Below the pieces are notes generated by a model that saw nothing but the letters and a program-made list of their open reading frames with translations, searched no databases and had not been told where the DNA came from. Below are positions 33,380 to 44,517 of a DNA stretch of 64,000 nt, one piece after another. Source of the DNA: Liopterus haemorrhoidalis. Lineage: Eukaryota; Arthropoda; Insecta; Coleoptera; Dytiscidae. The stretch is taken from contig OZ020617.1 of the NCBI GenBank assembly GCA_963971575.1, positions 20,235,403 through 20,299,402 on the forward strand. The letters are read 5' to 3'. A program made the translations under genes and the position numbers. The stretch's first letter is position 1; every line of letters begins with the position of its first letter.

Positions 33380-33930
33380 AAGATACAGATCATTATTAAT
33401 CATCCTCAGACGGTGGTTGCAGCTCTTTTATCTCTTTCAGGAGACTAAGCACGGATGGCAAGAACATCTTTTTTCTGTGCTTCTGGGCTATCTGCTCACT
33501 AAGTCGTTTGTGACGATCAGGCGAACGAGTACATCTCTTGTCGTTTCCCATCTGGAACACTATCGAGTATGATGTTCTCGGTACTCTTTGATGTGTTTAT
33601 TTTTAGCCTCTTGGGCTTCCTCCGACATTTGCCGGATCGGTAAAAGACTGTGCGAGATGATGGAGACCCATGGGTCAGAATTTTACGCACCGAGGTGGGC
33701 ATGTAGAACCACGATTAATTCTGTTGATAGAGGTCATGGATATAATTTGCCCAAGTATCACATTTCTCTGGGTCAACGTACAGTCCTCGGAACAAGGCCT
33801 GATGCAACAAGACACACTCATCTATAAGATCCTTATTTAGGCCTTTTATTATCATGGCTCTCTGAGGATTTTGAAATAGGGGAGGTTGCCATCATTCAAA
33901 GTCCCGCTTCCGCCTTGCCTCGTTTCTTCT
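33380..33930 (-). pseudogene. Relic of unassigned repeat-encoded protein
   Basis: Minus strand, over several frames: NDGN near 33880, IIKGLNKDLIDECVLLHQAL and FRGLYVDPEKCDTWANYIHD near 33740-33850, VRKILTHGSP near 33670, and MSEEAQEAKNKHIKEYREHH near 33580-33640. I recall the last as part of a multi-copy insect protein family with (L)PIGxxSEEAQEARNKxxxxYRxxHxRKxSR, found in many arthropod genomes and probably borne on a mobile element, but I cannot name the element. Frameshifts and stops show it is dead. No termini were identified. Confidence 0.5.
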
Positions 33931-34055
33931 ATAATAAGTCTTTTATGCAAGCGAGCATAAGAGAAAGAACAATCACATGATTTTTTTTTGCCATAAACTA
34001 CTTGAGTTTAATAGTTAATATATAGTACGGTAAATTGAAATTAAAATACAATTTA

Positions 34056-34066
<11 letters not shown>

Positions 34067-34102
<36 letters not shown>
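34067..34102. repeat. (TA)n microsatellite
   Basis: TA run between the repeat-protein relic and the exon-like patch. Confidence 0.9.
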
Positions 34103-34107
<5 letters not shown>

Positions 34108-34169
34108 AAAGAATAATGTATTCGAAATCTTAAAAAAAAAATACTTACTTGCTCTAGGGTAAAGGAAGG

Positions 34170-34987
34170 GTGTCAAAAAAATCAAGAACTTCGCCGTCGC
34201 TAACTAACAAAGAAAACACAGCAATCGGTCATCATCTCACTTTGGAAGTCCCTGTCGGATTAAGGGATTGGAATTACACGACTACTCGTATAAGTTGGAA
34301 TACTCCAGATCAGCGGTTCCCAAACTTTTTTGACCGCGACCCGGTACGAGGTTTTTAAATTTTTCGCGACCCACCTTATGAAAAAAAAAAAACATTTATT
34401 TACAAAACGAATTTTATTTTAAAGCAGTAACTTTATAAAGCTACGCATAAAGAGTAATAAATAGTAATAAAGAGTATAATATAGTAATAAAGAATAATGT
34501 ATAGTAATACAGACCACAAATACACACTATTCTAGTGATTAACTGACCTAAAAAAAAATAATATGTACAAAAAAAATATTTTTTGTGTTTTTACAATTTT
34601 TTTCGTGACCCGGCAAAATTTTTCTGCGTCCCGGTGCCGGGTTGCGACCCACACTTTTGGAAACACTGCTCCAAATCATTAACTCCCAAAATTGTTTATT
34701 CGCTGCAAATATCACGGAATATCAAGCAAATATCACGGAAACGTTTGTTGAAATTCAGGCCAATGGGGAAGTAATGGGGGTACAAAATTGGAATATGCCG
34801 ATATCAAGGCTTAGCGATGGATTATTGGTCCGCTGGAATTGAAGTTTCCTAAAAAATTGCTAAAAGCAAGCGGTACTGTTCTTATACATTGAATATATGA
34901 TACTTGATGAATATAGCACCCAGAGTAATGATGGTTACAAGATGTAGTGCTTCCTTAATTGCACATGGAGACGTATACAGCGGACTA
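34170..34987 (+). other. Exon-like open patches of unknown origin
   Basis: Two open stretches (34170-34310 and 34669-34842) sit on either side of a hAT MITE, and a further open stretch runs to a good 5' splice-donor-like sequence AAAAGTAAGT (about 34986-34995). Composition is less repetitive than elsewhere. The two sides of the MITE are not in the same frame once it is discounted, so if this was one gene it is broken. I do not recognise the protein; it could be host-derived, transposon-derived or an old viral insertion. Confidence 0.3.
34311..34668. mobile_element. hAT-type MITE, 358 bp
   Basis: Begins CAGCGGTTCCCAAAC and ends GTGTTTCC-type inverted terminus (TTTTGGAAACACTG). The 8-bp duplication CTCCAGAT/CTCCAAAT (34303-34310, 34669-34676) differs at one base. 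Subterminal GCGACCC motifs occur at both ends. No coding capacity. Confidence 0.8.
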
Positions 34988-34999
34988 AAAGTAAGTAAT

Positions 35000-35811
35000 T
35001 AGGATATTCTAGAATTTATTTAAACACTTAACTTTATGTGCTAGTCGGCGTGAGGACCTAGTAGAGATATGGCGTTGGGACCTTTTGTGCACTATCCAAG
35101 AGAGGTGTGTGCAACTAAAAATTGTTATTTACTTCAAAGTTTGAATATAACTATAGTAAAATGTATTTTCTCCAAGACCACTATAGAATTTATCAATTCT
35201 AAAACCAAATTTGACTACATAAAGTTAATATTCGAGCACAAGAGTTGGCATATCATTCTAAAGCACTTATCTTCTTATGCATTTTGCGTGTATTTCATTC
35301 TATCACTTGTTCTGGAATAACTATTCCATACTTGTTGTCATTTGTTTTTGTAGTGTTACATTAAAATATATGCAATGTTTACATTAAATAAATGCAATAT
35401 AACTTCCTAAAACGTACTAAAATAGTGGCCGATGTGCGGCAAATTAAATTAAAATTAAACAAATAATAAATAACAAAATAAGTTTAATTAATTGATTAAT
35501 TTGTTATGTAATATAAATTATTTGTTAAGATAAAATGTTTCTTAAAATAATGATTTGTGAAGTTTTGTTTTCTTTCTGTAGGTCGTGCAGAAAGTAGAGT
35601 CTGTGACTCAGTTGGAAGAGAAAATTCGATGCTCGTGGTTCTTCACGCTCGCCTGCGGCTCTGAATGTTCCACTCGCATTGAATTTTCTCATACCAACCT
35701 TGTTACAGAATATACTAATCTACCTAAATTGATTTGATAATTTCAACTAGTCAACTAGCAGAGGCACAACTGAAAAAAAAAAAAAAACGAAAAATAAACA
35801 TGTACGTGTGC
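35000..35811. other. No recognised feature
   Basis: An 83-codon open stretch at 35069-35320 shows no known domain. The remainder is AT-rich. Confidence 0.5.
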
Positions 35812-35819
35812 TTTGTGCA

Positions 35820-36858
35820 AAGCCGGTGCTAGCTCTTTTAGCGCCCGGGGCAAATCCGCCAAACTGCACTCTTTTTTAGAATATGCACTGTCGTACCGAA
35901 AATGGGAGTTTAGGTGTTCGCAATCCTATTTCAAACATATTCTTTTGATTTAGAGGGTTAATTTAATTTAAATATTTTAACATTTTAACTGAACACTAGT
36001 TATGGATAAGTAAATTTGCTAATACAGTGGTACCTCGACTTACAAATCTCTCGATATATGAACTTTTCGAAATACAAACTATTTTCGTATCCTATTTTGA
36101 CCTTTAGATACGAACCGTGATGCTTTTCTTTTCAAATGAATTAAAACCTGTTTACATTATACTTTTTTAAACTTTTTTCCCTAGTACTGGGAACAGGCTG
36201 CTAACAGGCTACTACTAAAGGCAACAAATTGAAAACCCCCGAGTCACAAATCTAGACACAAGAAAATTGTCTTTTTTTACAATTTCATGGCAAAACAGAA
36301 AATTTTATGAATAAAAATGAATATGTAATTGTATACAAATTCATATTTATACTGAAAAAATATTCCTTCTCGCTCATTTTCCATTTCTTTGCATTTTCTT
36401 CATTTAGTTGAGAACAGTTTTTTTTTTCTTTATGAAGTTATAATCTGGGAACGGGTTAATTGATTTCCCATAAGATATAATGTAAAATTTGGTTTCTAGA
36501 TACATACTTTTTAAGATACGAACCACGGTCAGGAACCAAATAAGTTTGTAAGTCAAGGTGCCATTTTATATCTAAATGTGCCACCAAAATCAGTTTTAAA
36601 TGTTTTCAGATATATAAGAAAGTTAATACAGTCCAAAATAAGACTGAATATTATTATATAATCAATAAATGTGTATATCTTTAAACTCAATTTTATATTT
36701 AATATACACAAGATTGATATAGAAATGAAAATTTATAATTTTGATCTAAATAAAAATAGCAAAACTTAATAAAAACTTCTTAAGAACTTAATAAAAACCC
36801 TAAGAGCTGGCGCCCTGGACCTGTGCTCCTGTCGCCCCTACCTTTTACCGCCGCTGGC
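35820..36858. mobile_element. hAT-like element interrupted by Tigger MITE
   Basis: Flanked by a perfect 8-bp repeat TTTGTGCA (35812-35819, 36859-36866). Ends AAGCCGGTGCTAGCTC and ACCGCCGCTGGC are imperfectly inverted, with GCGCCC and GGCGCC blocks just inside both. Without the nested Tigger piece it would be about 500 bp. No coding capacity. Confidence 0.65.
36025..36566. mobile_element. Tigger/pogo-type MITE nested in hAT-like element
   Basis: Left end CAGTGGTACCTCGACTTACA and right end GTAAGTCAAGGTGCCATTT are inverted, flanked by TA on both sides (36023-36024, 36567-36568). The terminus matches the well-known Tigger consensus (CAGTxxTxCCTCGACTTAC). Non-coding. Confidence 0.75.
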
Positions 36859-36866
36859 TTTGTGCA

Positions 36867-38130
36867 TACACTTTGAGAAGCTGTATTTATGTATACGTGG
36901 TGTAGTATACATATACTGAGTGTTGTATATAACCCGAATATGCATGTATGTATATTGCGTGACACTGAAAATGAAATTCCAAATAAATGTGAATATATTT
37001 TAACAATTTTTGCAATCAAAAATTGAATCGGTTTGTGTTAAGCGACGAACCACAATTTCGTTTGTGGGATCACAACCCACGACGTACTTAGAAGGATTCA
37101 CCTAAGATGTACAGAAAGACTGGAAATTCTGTATTTTACGGAATATGAGGCAGCGCTTATCAGAGGACATGTTTTGTGGTTTCAAAACATATGAAAGTAG
37201 ATGCTTTCTAGTTTTCCCAGATGGAAAAATAAATATTCATGGCTATATAATCAGAGTGGTGGAACCTGTAACGTCTAGGTTGGTTTTGGGGGGTTTGTAT
37301 GAATAAAAGAATATAAATTCTATATACTAATTTATTAATAGGAATAAAAGAATACAATTTATAATTACTAACAATACTGGCCACGCCAGATTAAGGGTGT
37401 ACTAATTAGATAACACCTTATTACAATACAAGTCGATACACAAATCGATAAATCGTTGTCGTACAACAATGAAATTAAAGTATCGAGACTGAATTTATCA
37501 CTCTGTATACCGACAAATTATAATGAACAATTCATAGCATAATAATAATTAGTCCCCATCATTGGACAAACAATAATAACTTAAAATAAGGGCTCTAGGT
37601 AGGGCTTAGGTACAACCTAGTGACACAATAATTGAATTAACTAATTAATTCCGGATCGTAAGAGTTTTACTTAAATGGAATAAATTCCATTAAAGTTGTG
37701 AGACACATCTGGAGCAAATACAAAAATATAATTTTAAACTGTACTTACATAACCACGGCTTTGTAGGCCCATCGTTGGTCAATGCACAATTGATAATAGT
37801 CACAAGAGTACTGATTACTAGTTACTACTTCTTACTTCCTTCTTCTTTAAGAACTTTTAGTTCCTTATATATGAAATATATAAAAACAATCCGTGGAAGA
37901 ATTTCATGACAAGAGTTACGTGTTAAAACAGGGGTCAGTTTAGTGCATAGTAAGCTATTCCTAAGATGTGGATGTCCTGTATCCGTGACAATCTGATAAT
38001 TTATAAATTAACTAAATTTGTAAATTAACAGAGTTGTATTTAATTTAATTTGTATTTAAATTTATTTATAACAATATTTAAATTATTTCATATATTTGAC
38101 AATATCTCTAGAAACTAGAAAATACTATTT
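36867..38130. other. AT-rich stretch, no gene seen
   Basis: Nothing recognised. Confidence 0.5.
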
Positions 38131-38540
38131 TCCAGCAATTTAATGCCAAACCCCATATTGCTCTCTGAATGGTTCCTTTGTGGAGCTGATGAAATTGTTT
38201 TTCCGTGGCCAACAAGGTCCCCTGATCTGTCACCCATCGAACATGATATTCTAAGGTGTGTTCGTTTGTGTTGCCCAACCTACACTGAACTACACCACAG
38301 CTTCCCCCACCAATGCTATCTTATATAGTGACGTCAGCTGCTCTTGTCCTGGACAAGTCTGGTGCAACACAAACGAACAAACCTATAGTCAGAAGGTTGG
38401 GGTCTATTACCTGTTCCACCGATGGATCTACAGCGCCTTGAAAATAATTATTATTCGGAACAACATACCTCAGAAAGATGTCGGCCAAGGCTTGCCTCAC
38501 AGGATATGGTTGGCAATTAATTCAACTGTCGACTAAGATA
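38131..38540 (+). pseudogene. Tc1-like transposase C-terminus, interrupted
   Basis: The plus frame gives FNAKPHIAL near 38140 (DNARPHxA block, with Asp lost), then VFPWPTRSPDLSPIEHDILR at about 38198-38256 (WPxxSPDLxPIEHxWD, with the third catalytic Glu). The protein resumes after 38383 with VRRLG and, in another frame, RNNIPQKDVGQGLPHRIWLA (xWxxIPQxxVxxLxxSMxRR). A 121-bp inverted-repeat insert (38259-38379) splits it. Other damage includes loss of Asp and Trp. Confidence 0.65.
38259..38379. mobile_element. 121-bp MITE nested in Tc1 relic
   Basis: Perfect 16-bp inverted ends TGTTCGTTTGTGTTGC (38259-38274) and its complement (38364-38379). It interrupts the Tc1 reading frame exactly between the IEHDILR and VRRL blocks. 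No clear target duplication was found. Confidence 0.7.
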
Positions 38541-39009
38541 GTTCATGTAGATTTAGAACAGGGAAGGTGATAATAGACCAACTGTCGTCTTCTTGTGTTT
38601 CGTAAAAATGCACTGGATTTAATTGTGCTGTAACGAACTATTTTTTGTACTTTACTTAACAAATTATGCAGAACAAGGTAATTCGAGGGAAAACGTTCGT
38701 TTTCATCAGGAATTTTTCTCCATCCACCCGTTCAAAAGCATGAGGAAGGTCTAATATAAATCGCTGTAAAGGGCTATTGCAGTACTGCATTATGATTTCT
38801 TTTTAAACAAATATACAGCTATATTCATGTAAAGAGATTTTTTGAATTCAGATTAGTTGTCGACGTACTGTAATTTATTCTGTACTATATTATACTGTAT
38901 TATTATTGTTATTATATCTTTTACCTTTCAGAACTCAATAGATCGACCTTTCAGATCAGTTCAATATCCAGGAACCTCCAGGAATCTCCAGGAACAATAT
39001 CAGTCTGAA
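38541..39009. other. No firm feature
   Basis: 38750-38690 on minus has a weak LDLPHAFERV that recalls an RT motif but is not convincing. The rest is AT-rich. Confidence 0.4.
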
Positions 39010-39149
39010 TTAACGCCTTAAGGACCAGGCTGAGATAACTCGGGCCACACTTTATGGTCCAAAAAGACCGTACCCGAGTTAACTCGGTCGGTCACATGTT
39101 TTATCTTCCATTATGTATTTGCCAGAAAAAACTCGAGAAAATGATCTTA

Positions 39150-39940
39150 CAAAAAAATAAAGATGGTAATACAATTTGGAAACCAAAAGTCATAATTGAT
39201 TATAATGACACAATGGGTGGGGTTGATCTACTAGACCAACAAATGCAACATTATCCACTTACGAAGAAAAGAGGAAAAGTGCACTATAAAAAAATATTTT
39301 TTCATTTGTTCGACATATGTATATGGAACGCTTTTGTGTTATACAAAAAAAAAAAAAAACGGGCACAGGAACAAAAAAATCTGGCCGTCCCAGAAAACAA
39401 GGCCCATTGAGACTAATTGAAAGGCATTTTCATGATAGTATTCCTCCAACAGAAAATAAAAAACGGACAATGTTTACAATATCCCCCTTCAAACTCTATA
39501 CAGATGGCATCACATACGACTACACTAAATAATTCAAAAACTATCAGTGGCTCTAAAACAATGGTTTTTGGAAGCTACCTAACCATCTTCTAGTTTAATG
39601 ACAAAACACTATCTTAGGTTAGGTTAGGTTAGTAAGTGTTTGGTTAGAAGAAGCCGAGCGAAGCGAGCTACCCATCTTCTAGTTTAATGACATAAATAAA
39701 AGTTCTGCACAGTCCCACCTGTTTAGAATCTCTGTATATTGAACAACTGACGTGTGTGTGTGTGACGCATGCACAGTGTGCAGTGGGATGTTGTAAATCT
39801 ACACCGAAAAAACAACCTACTAGCGTGTGTATTGTATGCACAACCAAAGGGACGACCAAGGAAAAAGAAAGAGTCTCGTTATTATTGTAAACCTTGCAGT
39901 GTTGCATTATGTGTTTCTCCATGATTCCAGGTTTACCATA
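39150..39940 (+). pseudogene. piggyBac transposase C-terminus, copy B
   Basis: Plus strand: KPKVIIDYNDTMGGVDLLDQ at about 39183-39240 (catalytic-core block), HYPLTKKRGK, KIFFHLFDICIWNAFVLYKK at 39291-39350. An A-run shifts the frame to SGRPRKQGPLRLIERHFHDS (39377-39440). About 340 bp of unrelated sequence follows, and the Cys-rich tail resumes near 39806 with QPTSVCIVC and, after another shift, RYYCKPCSVALCVSP with a stop before FQVYH. The N-terminal half is missing, as in copy A, so the same deletion derivative probably spread. Confidence 0.8.
39583..39692. repeat. Direct repeat with interstitial TTAGG tract
   Basis: CCATCTTCTAGTTTAATGACA occurs at 39583-39603 and 39672-39692. Between them lies TTAGGTTAGGTTAGGTTAG (about 39614-39632), the insect telomere repeat unit. 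It lies in the insertion that splits the piggyBac pseudogene. Confidence 0.75.
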
Positions 39941-40224
39941 CAGAATTAAATTATTAATTATTTTAATTTTTCTAGGTATTATTTTCTTATATATTATGTT
40001 TTTTCTTATTTTACTAATATGTATCATTTCTACTTATCATTTGATTTTGTTGTTCATTTGTTTGAATTAAATAAAAAAATTATTTATAAAAATAAACTTG
40101 TTTTTTTTTAAACAAACATTTTTTTGTGCTTAATATGTCAAAATATTAGTCTTAATTATTAAAAAAAAAATTATTTATTTGCTGCATTAATTTGAAAAAA
40201 AAAAATCGGTCCTTAAGGGGTTAA

Positions 40225-40370
40225 TTTTAACAGTGGATTTCGATGTACCATTATGAATCGCTAGTAACAGCTCTTAGAACTATACAAATTCGCAATAAAT
40301 GGAGGTTGATTATAAAGGAATGAGTTACCTTATCTCAATGTAAATAATAAACAATAGGTTCCCAAAGTAT
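40225..40370 (+). repeat. Dispersed repeat flanking piggyBac B
   Basis: Homologous to the reverse complement of 32081-32245 (TCGATGTACCATTATGAATC, GCTAGTAACAGCTCTTAGAA, AATAATAAACAATAGGTTCC). Confidence 0.7.
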
Positions 40371-41500
40371 AAGGACAGAGAAGGTAAATTTTCCGTTTCT
40401 ATACCTCCTGTAACGTTTCGACCGGTCCTATTATACTTGAATAAATATTTACTGATCTTTAGTATTAAATTCTTGAGGCTAACTCGAGCCTAGAGCTGAC
40501 CAAACAATATTGTAAGATGGAATAGGGGTGGGTGGGTTCGAACCAGTGCCGTAACTAAGAAACTACTGGCTCCACAGTGCGGGGCGCGGAATATAGTTTT
40601 GGGGGCACAAGGTATATAAAATATTTATGTGAAGGAGTATATTATTAGCGAAAGGCAGTCAAAATTTTAATCTACACCAATGATTCGAGGCAATGTGCCT
40701 CCTGTTTATTACAATTCATCACAATTTATCTGTTTGATGTTATGGTGGAAGAAGAAGAAGATGTGAAATAGCTGAGATATGTGCTAGTATGATACAATGT
40801 CGCGTACTGCTACCTCATCCTTAATACTAAAATTTTTCATGTCAGATAAATTTATTATGAAATAAATGTTTAAAAGTAGATTAATGTTTCAGGAGGTGGA
40901 TCACATGTGTACGGCACTTTAATTTGATGTATCAGCTGCTTAGTTCAAAAACTAAACAGCGTACGTCTTTAGAATAGTTTCCTTTTTTTTTTCTAGTTGC
41001 ATGGTGTTTGAGTGCTTGTTTTTACTCTTCAACTTTGTAAACTTATGTTCTAGTGTCAAGAATCAATTTCGTAACATATTGCATACGACCTGCACGTAAT
41101 TTATTTAACTTATATAGCAAAGAAAATTTTAAAAAGTATTTTTTCTTTTTCTTCCTTATTTGAAATTAACATTCAAATGTTCATCTGGTCCTTACGTGAA
41201 ATATTCCAGGGTAATTTCTCAAAATATATATAATAAAACGAAAAACTTTCAATAATTGGTTAATAATATTTAACTTTAGATGCCATAAATGGCTAACCAC
41301 AAAGAAGCAGACTTAAAAACTGCAAATATACAGGGGCGCACACAGATTTTTGGCTTGGAGCTCACTTATTAATTTTAAGTAAAGAGCAAAAAAAAAGGTC
41401 CTCACTTCTAAGTTTTAAGTGAAGAACAAAAAAAAGTCCTCACTTCTCACAGTACGGGGGGGGGGGGTTCCGGGCCCCTTGGACCAGAGTAGTGCAGTAA
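40371..41500. other. No gene; possible hAT ends
   Basis: GTGCCGTAACTAAG near 40547 and CAGGGGCGCACACAG near 41331 resemble hAT-type termini, but no partner end or duplication was identified. Otherwise AT-rich. Confidence 0.35.
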
Positions 41501-41509
41501 TGTAGTAAT

Positions 41510-42060
41510 GTAGTGCAGGGATCACAGATATTAAAATGGAAATGGTTTGGATACACAATACGAAAAGAAGACATGATGGACCACAGAAACAACTGAATCA
41601 AGGCCATGCTGAGCTATTTTGGTGCCTGAGGCAAACTTAATTAACGACGCCCCCCTATAAAAAACTTTCTTATGCTAATATTTGATTTTGAAAATTATAT
41701 ATGTTTTTGACATGTACTGATGACAAGATGAGGCCTCTTTTCGATCTTTCATAATTCGTGTGGATTTCATTAAACCAGTCGTAAAACCAAATCTGCCGTA
41801 ATTCTTACCTTCTTATACCACCTGTAACTGCCCCTTATTACGGTTTTGGCGCCCTTATTCCCGTTCTACCACCCCTCGTTACCAGCAAAGACGAGGCGGA
41901 TGCCACACTCACAACACTCTCCACACGACCCTAAACCAAATGGTTCTACTGCATAAGAAAAGTTGGAGATGTGAACAAAGAACGAGGTGGCAAGAAAATT
42001 ATAGAAAAGAGATGGACAGAGAAACATGGAGACTAATGGTTACGGGGAGGCCCGTGCACT
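41510..42060 (+). pseudogene. LINE tail remnants
   Basis: RSQILKWKWFGYTIRKEDMM near 41520-41580 resembles the WxWxGHxxRKED tail of LINE proteins. After about 280 bp of foreign sequence (GACGCCCCCC... to GGCGCCC, possibly a hAT piece), RWQENYRKEMDRETW near 41985-42030 resembles another part of such a tail. Degraded and split. Confidence 0.35.
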
Positions 42061-42459
42061 GAGGTGAGTTTCGTAAAGAAAACACCTATAAAATATTGTA
42101 GACTTGTAATAATATTAACTAATTTTTAGCAATCACGGGAGTGGTGATTCATCACTCTCGTGATCGCTGAACACGGCAACAGATCGTTGAGCAGTTTCCG
42201 AAACGTCTGAAAGAATTTTATATACCTCATGAAGTATTATATCTTTTTGATACTAATAATCATTATATTGTACTATTCTAGCCTACATAGTACTATCAGC
42301 AATGGCAAACGTACAAAATAACGGTGTCTGCATTAATATTGGACCCTTGCAAAATAATTTCAAAGACTGGTTATATCCATAAATTACGTACATTTTCTTA
42401 GTTCTGTGTTTTTTATTTTGTCAATTTTATAAATTAATATTCAAAACTGACTTCTCTAT

Positions 42460-43490
42460 TGTTCTTTGGATTTTGGCAAATTATTGCTGGGTTCTTTCCA
42501 TTGTGGCTCAGGTTACAGAACCATAGCAGAGGGTAGACAATATGCAGTATTTACTTGATTGAGTATTGTTTTGATTCGTTGTTTGCTTTCTTCGTGATTT
42601 TGTTAAGGGTCTAGTAGCTATTCCAGCCTTTGCTGTTTCTTCTTTCTATCCTATTCTTATTTGTTTTTGAATGACATCAACTGTCCTAGGTAAACTTTAT
42701 CTTCTACAATCTCTGAATTGCTGATTTTTATACGTATGTCATGTTTACATCCGTTCGTCATAATTTTTGTCTTATCGTAGTTTATTTCTAATCCGGCCTC
42801 TTCACTTTTGTGTACTACACAAAAGTGAAGAGGCCGGTTCTATCACTCTGATTAGGTCTGATGCGATGTCGTCTGCGAATTTTATATTTTTCAGTATCTT
42901 GCCATTTATATTTATGTCAAAATTGTTCTAGTTTAATTTATAAAAATGTATCCAGTGAAATGACAAAAAAGTGTATGACAGAGGGTCACCTTGTTGGTCT
43001 CTTTTTTTATTTTGAAGTTTGAATTTTTCTTTTCTAGTTTTATTTCCGCTGAACTCGTTTCGTAAATTTTTCTAACATGTTAATGTATTGGTTTGCTATT
43101 CCGTAGTGTACTCGTTAACTGTACTCGGCACTTTTTAACGACTAGGTTAATTGTTTTTTGGTGGCTTGATGATGAAAAATATTTTCGAATGCCCATTTAT
43201 TCGATCGATATTAATTCTAGTAGGATGTGAGATATTTTATTTTGAGTTATAGGCGCAAAAAACTTGTAAACATGGGATATTAAACTCATTGGTCTATAGT
43301 TGCTTAAATTTGTTTTGGAACATTCCTTCTATAAAAAGATGATAGAGAATTTTTTCCATTGTTCTGGTATCTTAAACCATGTTATAGAAGATATCTGTCA
43401 GAATGGGTACCAGTGTTTTTTCCCGTATTTTTATAACACAGCCCTACAGACATTTTGGTGCCTGCGAGTTTTTAACTGACTCTAGGTAAT
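42460..43490 (-). pseudogene. LINE reverse transcriptase remnant
   Basis: Minus strand: near 42715-42810 it reads VHKSEEAGLEINYDKTKIMT, NGCKHDIRIKISNSEIVEDK and VYLGQL, the post-YADD thumb region of LINE RTs (GLxINxxKTKxM...YLG). Farther upstream (43190-43480), scattered frames hold relics such as IREKTLVPILTDIF, MFQNKFKQL and EFNIPCLQVFCA, which recall the fingers region (IPxxLIK...L...S). The YADD motif itself is not visible. Many stops. A 45-bp palindrome lies inside (42793-42837). Confidence 0.6.
42793..42837. repeat. Perfect palindrome, 22-bp arms
   Basis: CCGGCCTCTTCACTTTTGTG at the left is mirrored exactly around a single central base (42815). The right arm carries the expected LINE coding sequence (KSEEAG on minus), so the left arm is the duplicated snap-back part. 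Confidence 0.9.
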
Positions 43491-44517
43491 TTTTGGGCAC
43501 AGAATCCAATATAGCCGTCAGATTTGGACTATCAGATCTAGTTTTTCAGATACGCTATATTGGCCTCTTTTACAATAACATATCTTATTTCTTAACTTGT
43601 GTATTTTTCACGTTATTATTGTTACTATTTACTCCAACTGCCAGTTACAAACACAAAAGAGACAAAGTAAGGTATTTATTTTACAAAGTAGATAAATAAA
43701 CATTCATCACTTATCACTTAAAAATGTTCTTTTGTATGACTTTCTAGCATGGAGTTTACCAGAACAGTATTTCTGAAGACTCCAACAGTAGTAGGCCCTC
43801 ATGTGGTTATCTTATCTTCCTTGATATCTATCTTCCACAGTTTCAATAAAATCACCTAGGTTTTCTGATGGTAATAAGTGGTCATAATACAACCGAGAAT
43901 ATTAAAGTTGGAAAGCATATTTTCCACTAATTCTCTGCCTTATGAGTTCCAAGGAAATTTTGTACTACTTGAATAATCGAACACCTAGAATTAGATTCAA
44001 TCTCGTTCATTGATGCGGTTGGATTGGATTGTGGATCTTCAGTAGGTTGCCTTATCTGAGGACCATCAAATATTCTTGCTTTCAGTTTTTCAGAGTGAAT
44101 CCCAGAAAATTTACGTGTCAAGTAGCCTACACAAAGTCCATCTCGATTTAAAGCCTTCAACAATTGCTACATAAGCCCAAACTTGATATGCAAGGTGATA
44201 TGCAAACCGAAACCGGAACGAAATGTTAATACCGGTCAATTTCGGTTCATTTTTTTTTTTCATTAAATTAATTAATTAATTAGTCTTACTACTAAAACTT
44301 ACATTGACTGATGAACTGTGATAATTTTTATTTATTTATTTATTTTTGTAAGAAAAAGGTTTGTGTTATTCCGTTTTCTTCTTTATAATATTGCGATTCT
44401 TCAAACTGTTATTTATCATTTCTGTACGAGAAAATTTCATATTATTTAATATTATTTATTAACGTTTTTCTTCTCTATAATTGGGATTATATGAACTGTG
44501 TGTGATTAGAGTCGGAC
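43491..44517. other. No gene; AT-rich, possible hAT repeat start
   Basis: Open stretches at 43493-43699 and 43927-44163 show no domain. 44205-44255 (AAACCGAAACCGGAACG, AATTTCGGTTC) and 45210-45290 (CGAACCGGAACCGAACCG) share a motif and may be the ends of one repeat that contains the MITE at 44.5 kb. Confidence 0.35.

Larger units (their letters stand above)
39014..40220 (+). mobile_element. piggyBac-type derivative B
   Basis: Flanked by TTAA (39010-39013, 40221-40224). Termini GCCTTAAGGACC and GGTCCTTAAGGGG match derivative A in reverse. The right flank (GTGGATTTCGATGTACC onward) and the left CTGAA match the uninterrupted repeat at 32081-32245, showing the insertion point. It carries an internal insertion of about 340 bp (about 39463-39805). 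Confidence 0.85.

Noticed and set aside
38580..38800. Possible LINE RT motif (LDLPHAFERV) on the minus strand
   Set aside because: One weak motif with no supporting neighbouring motifs.
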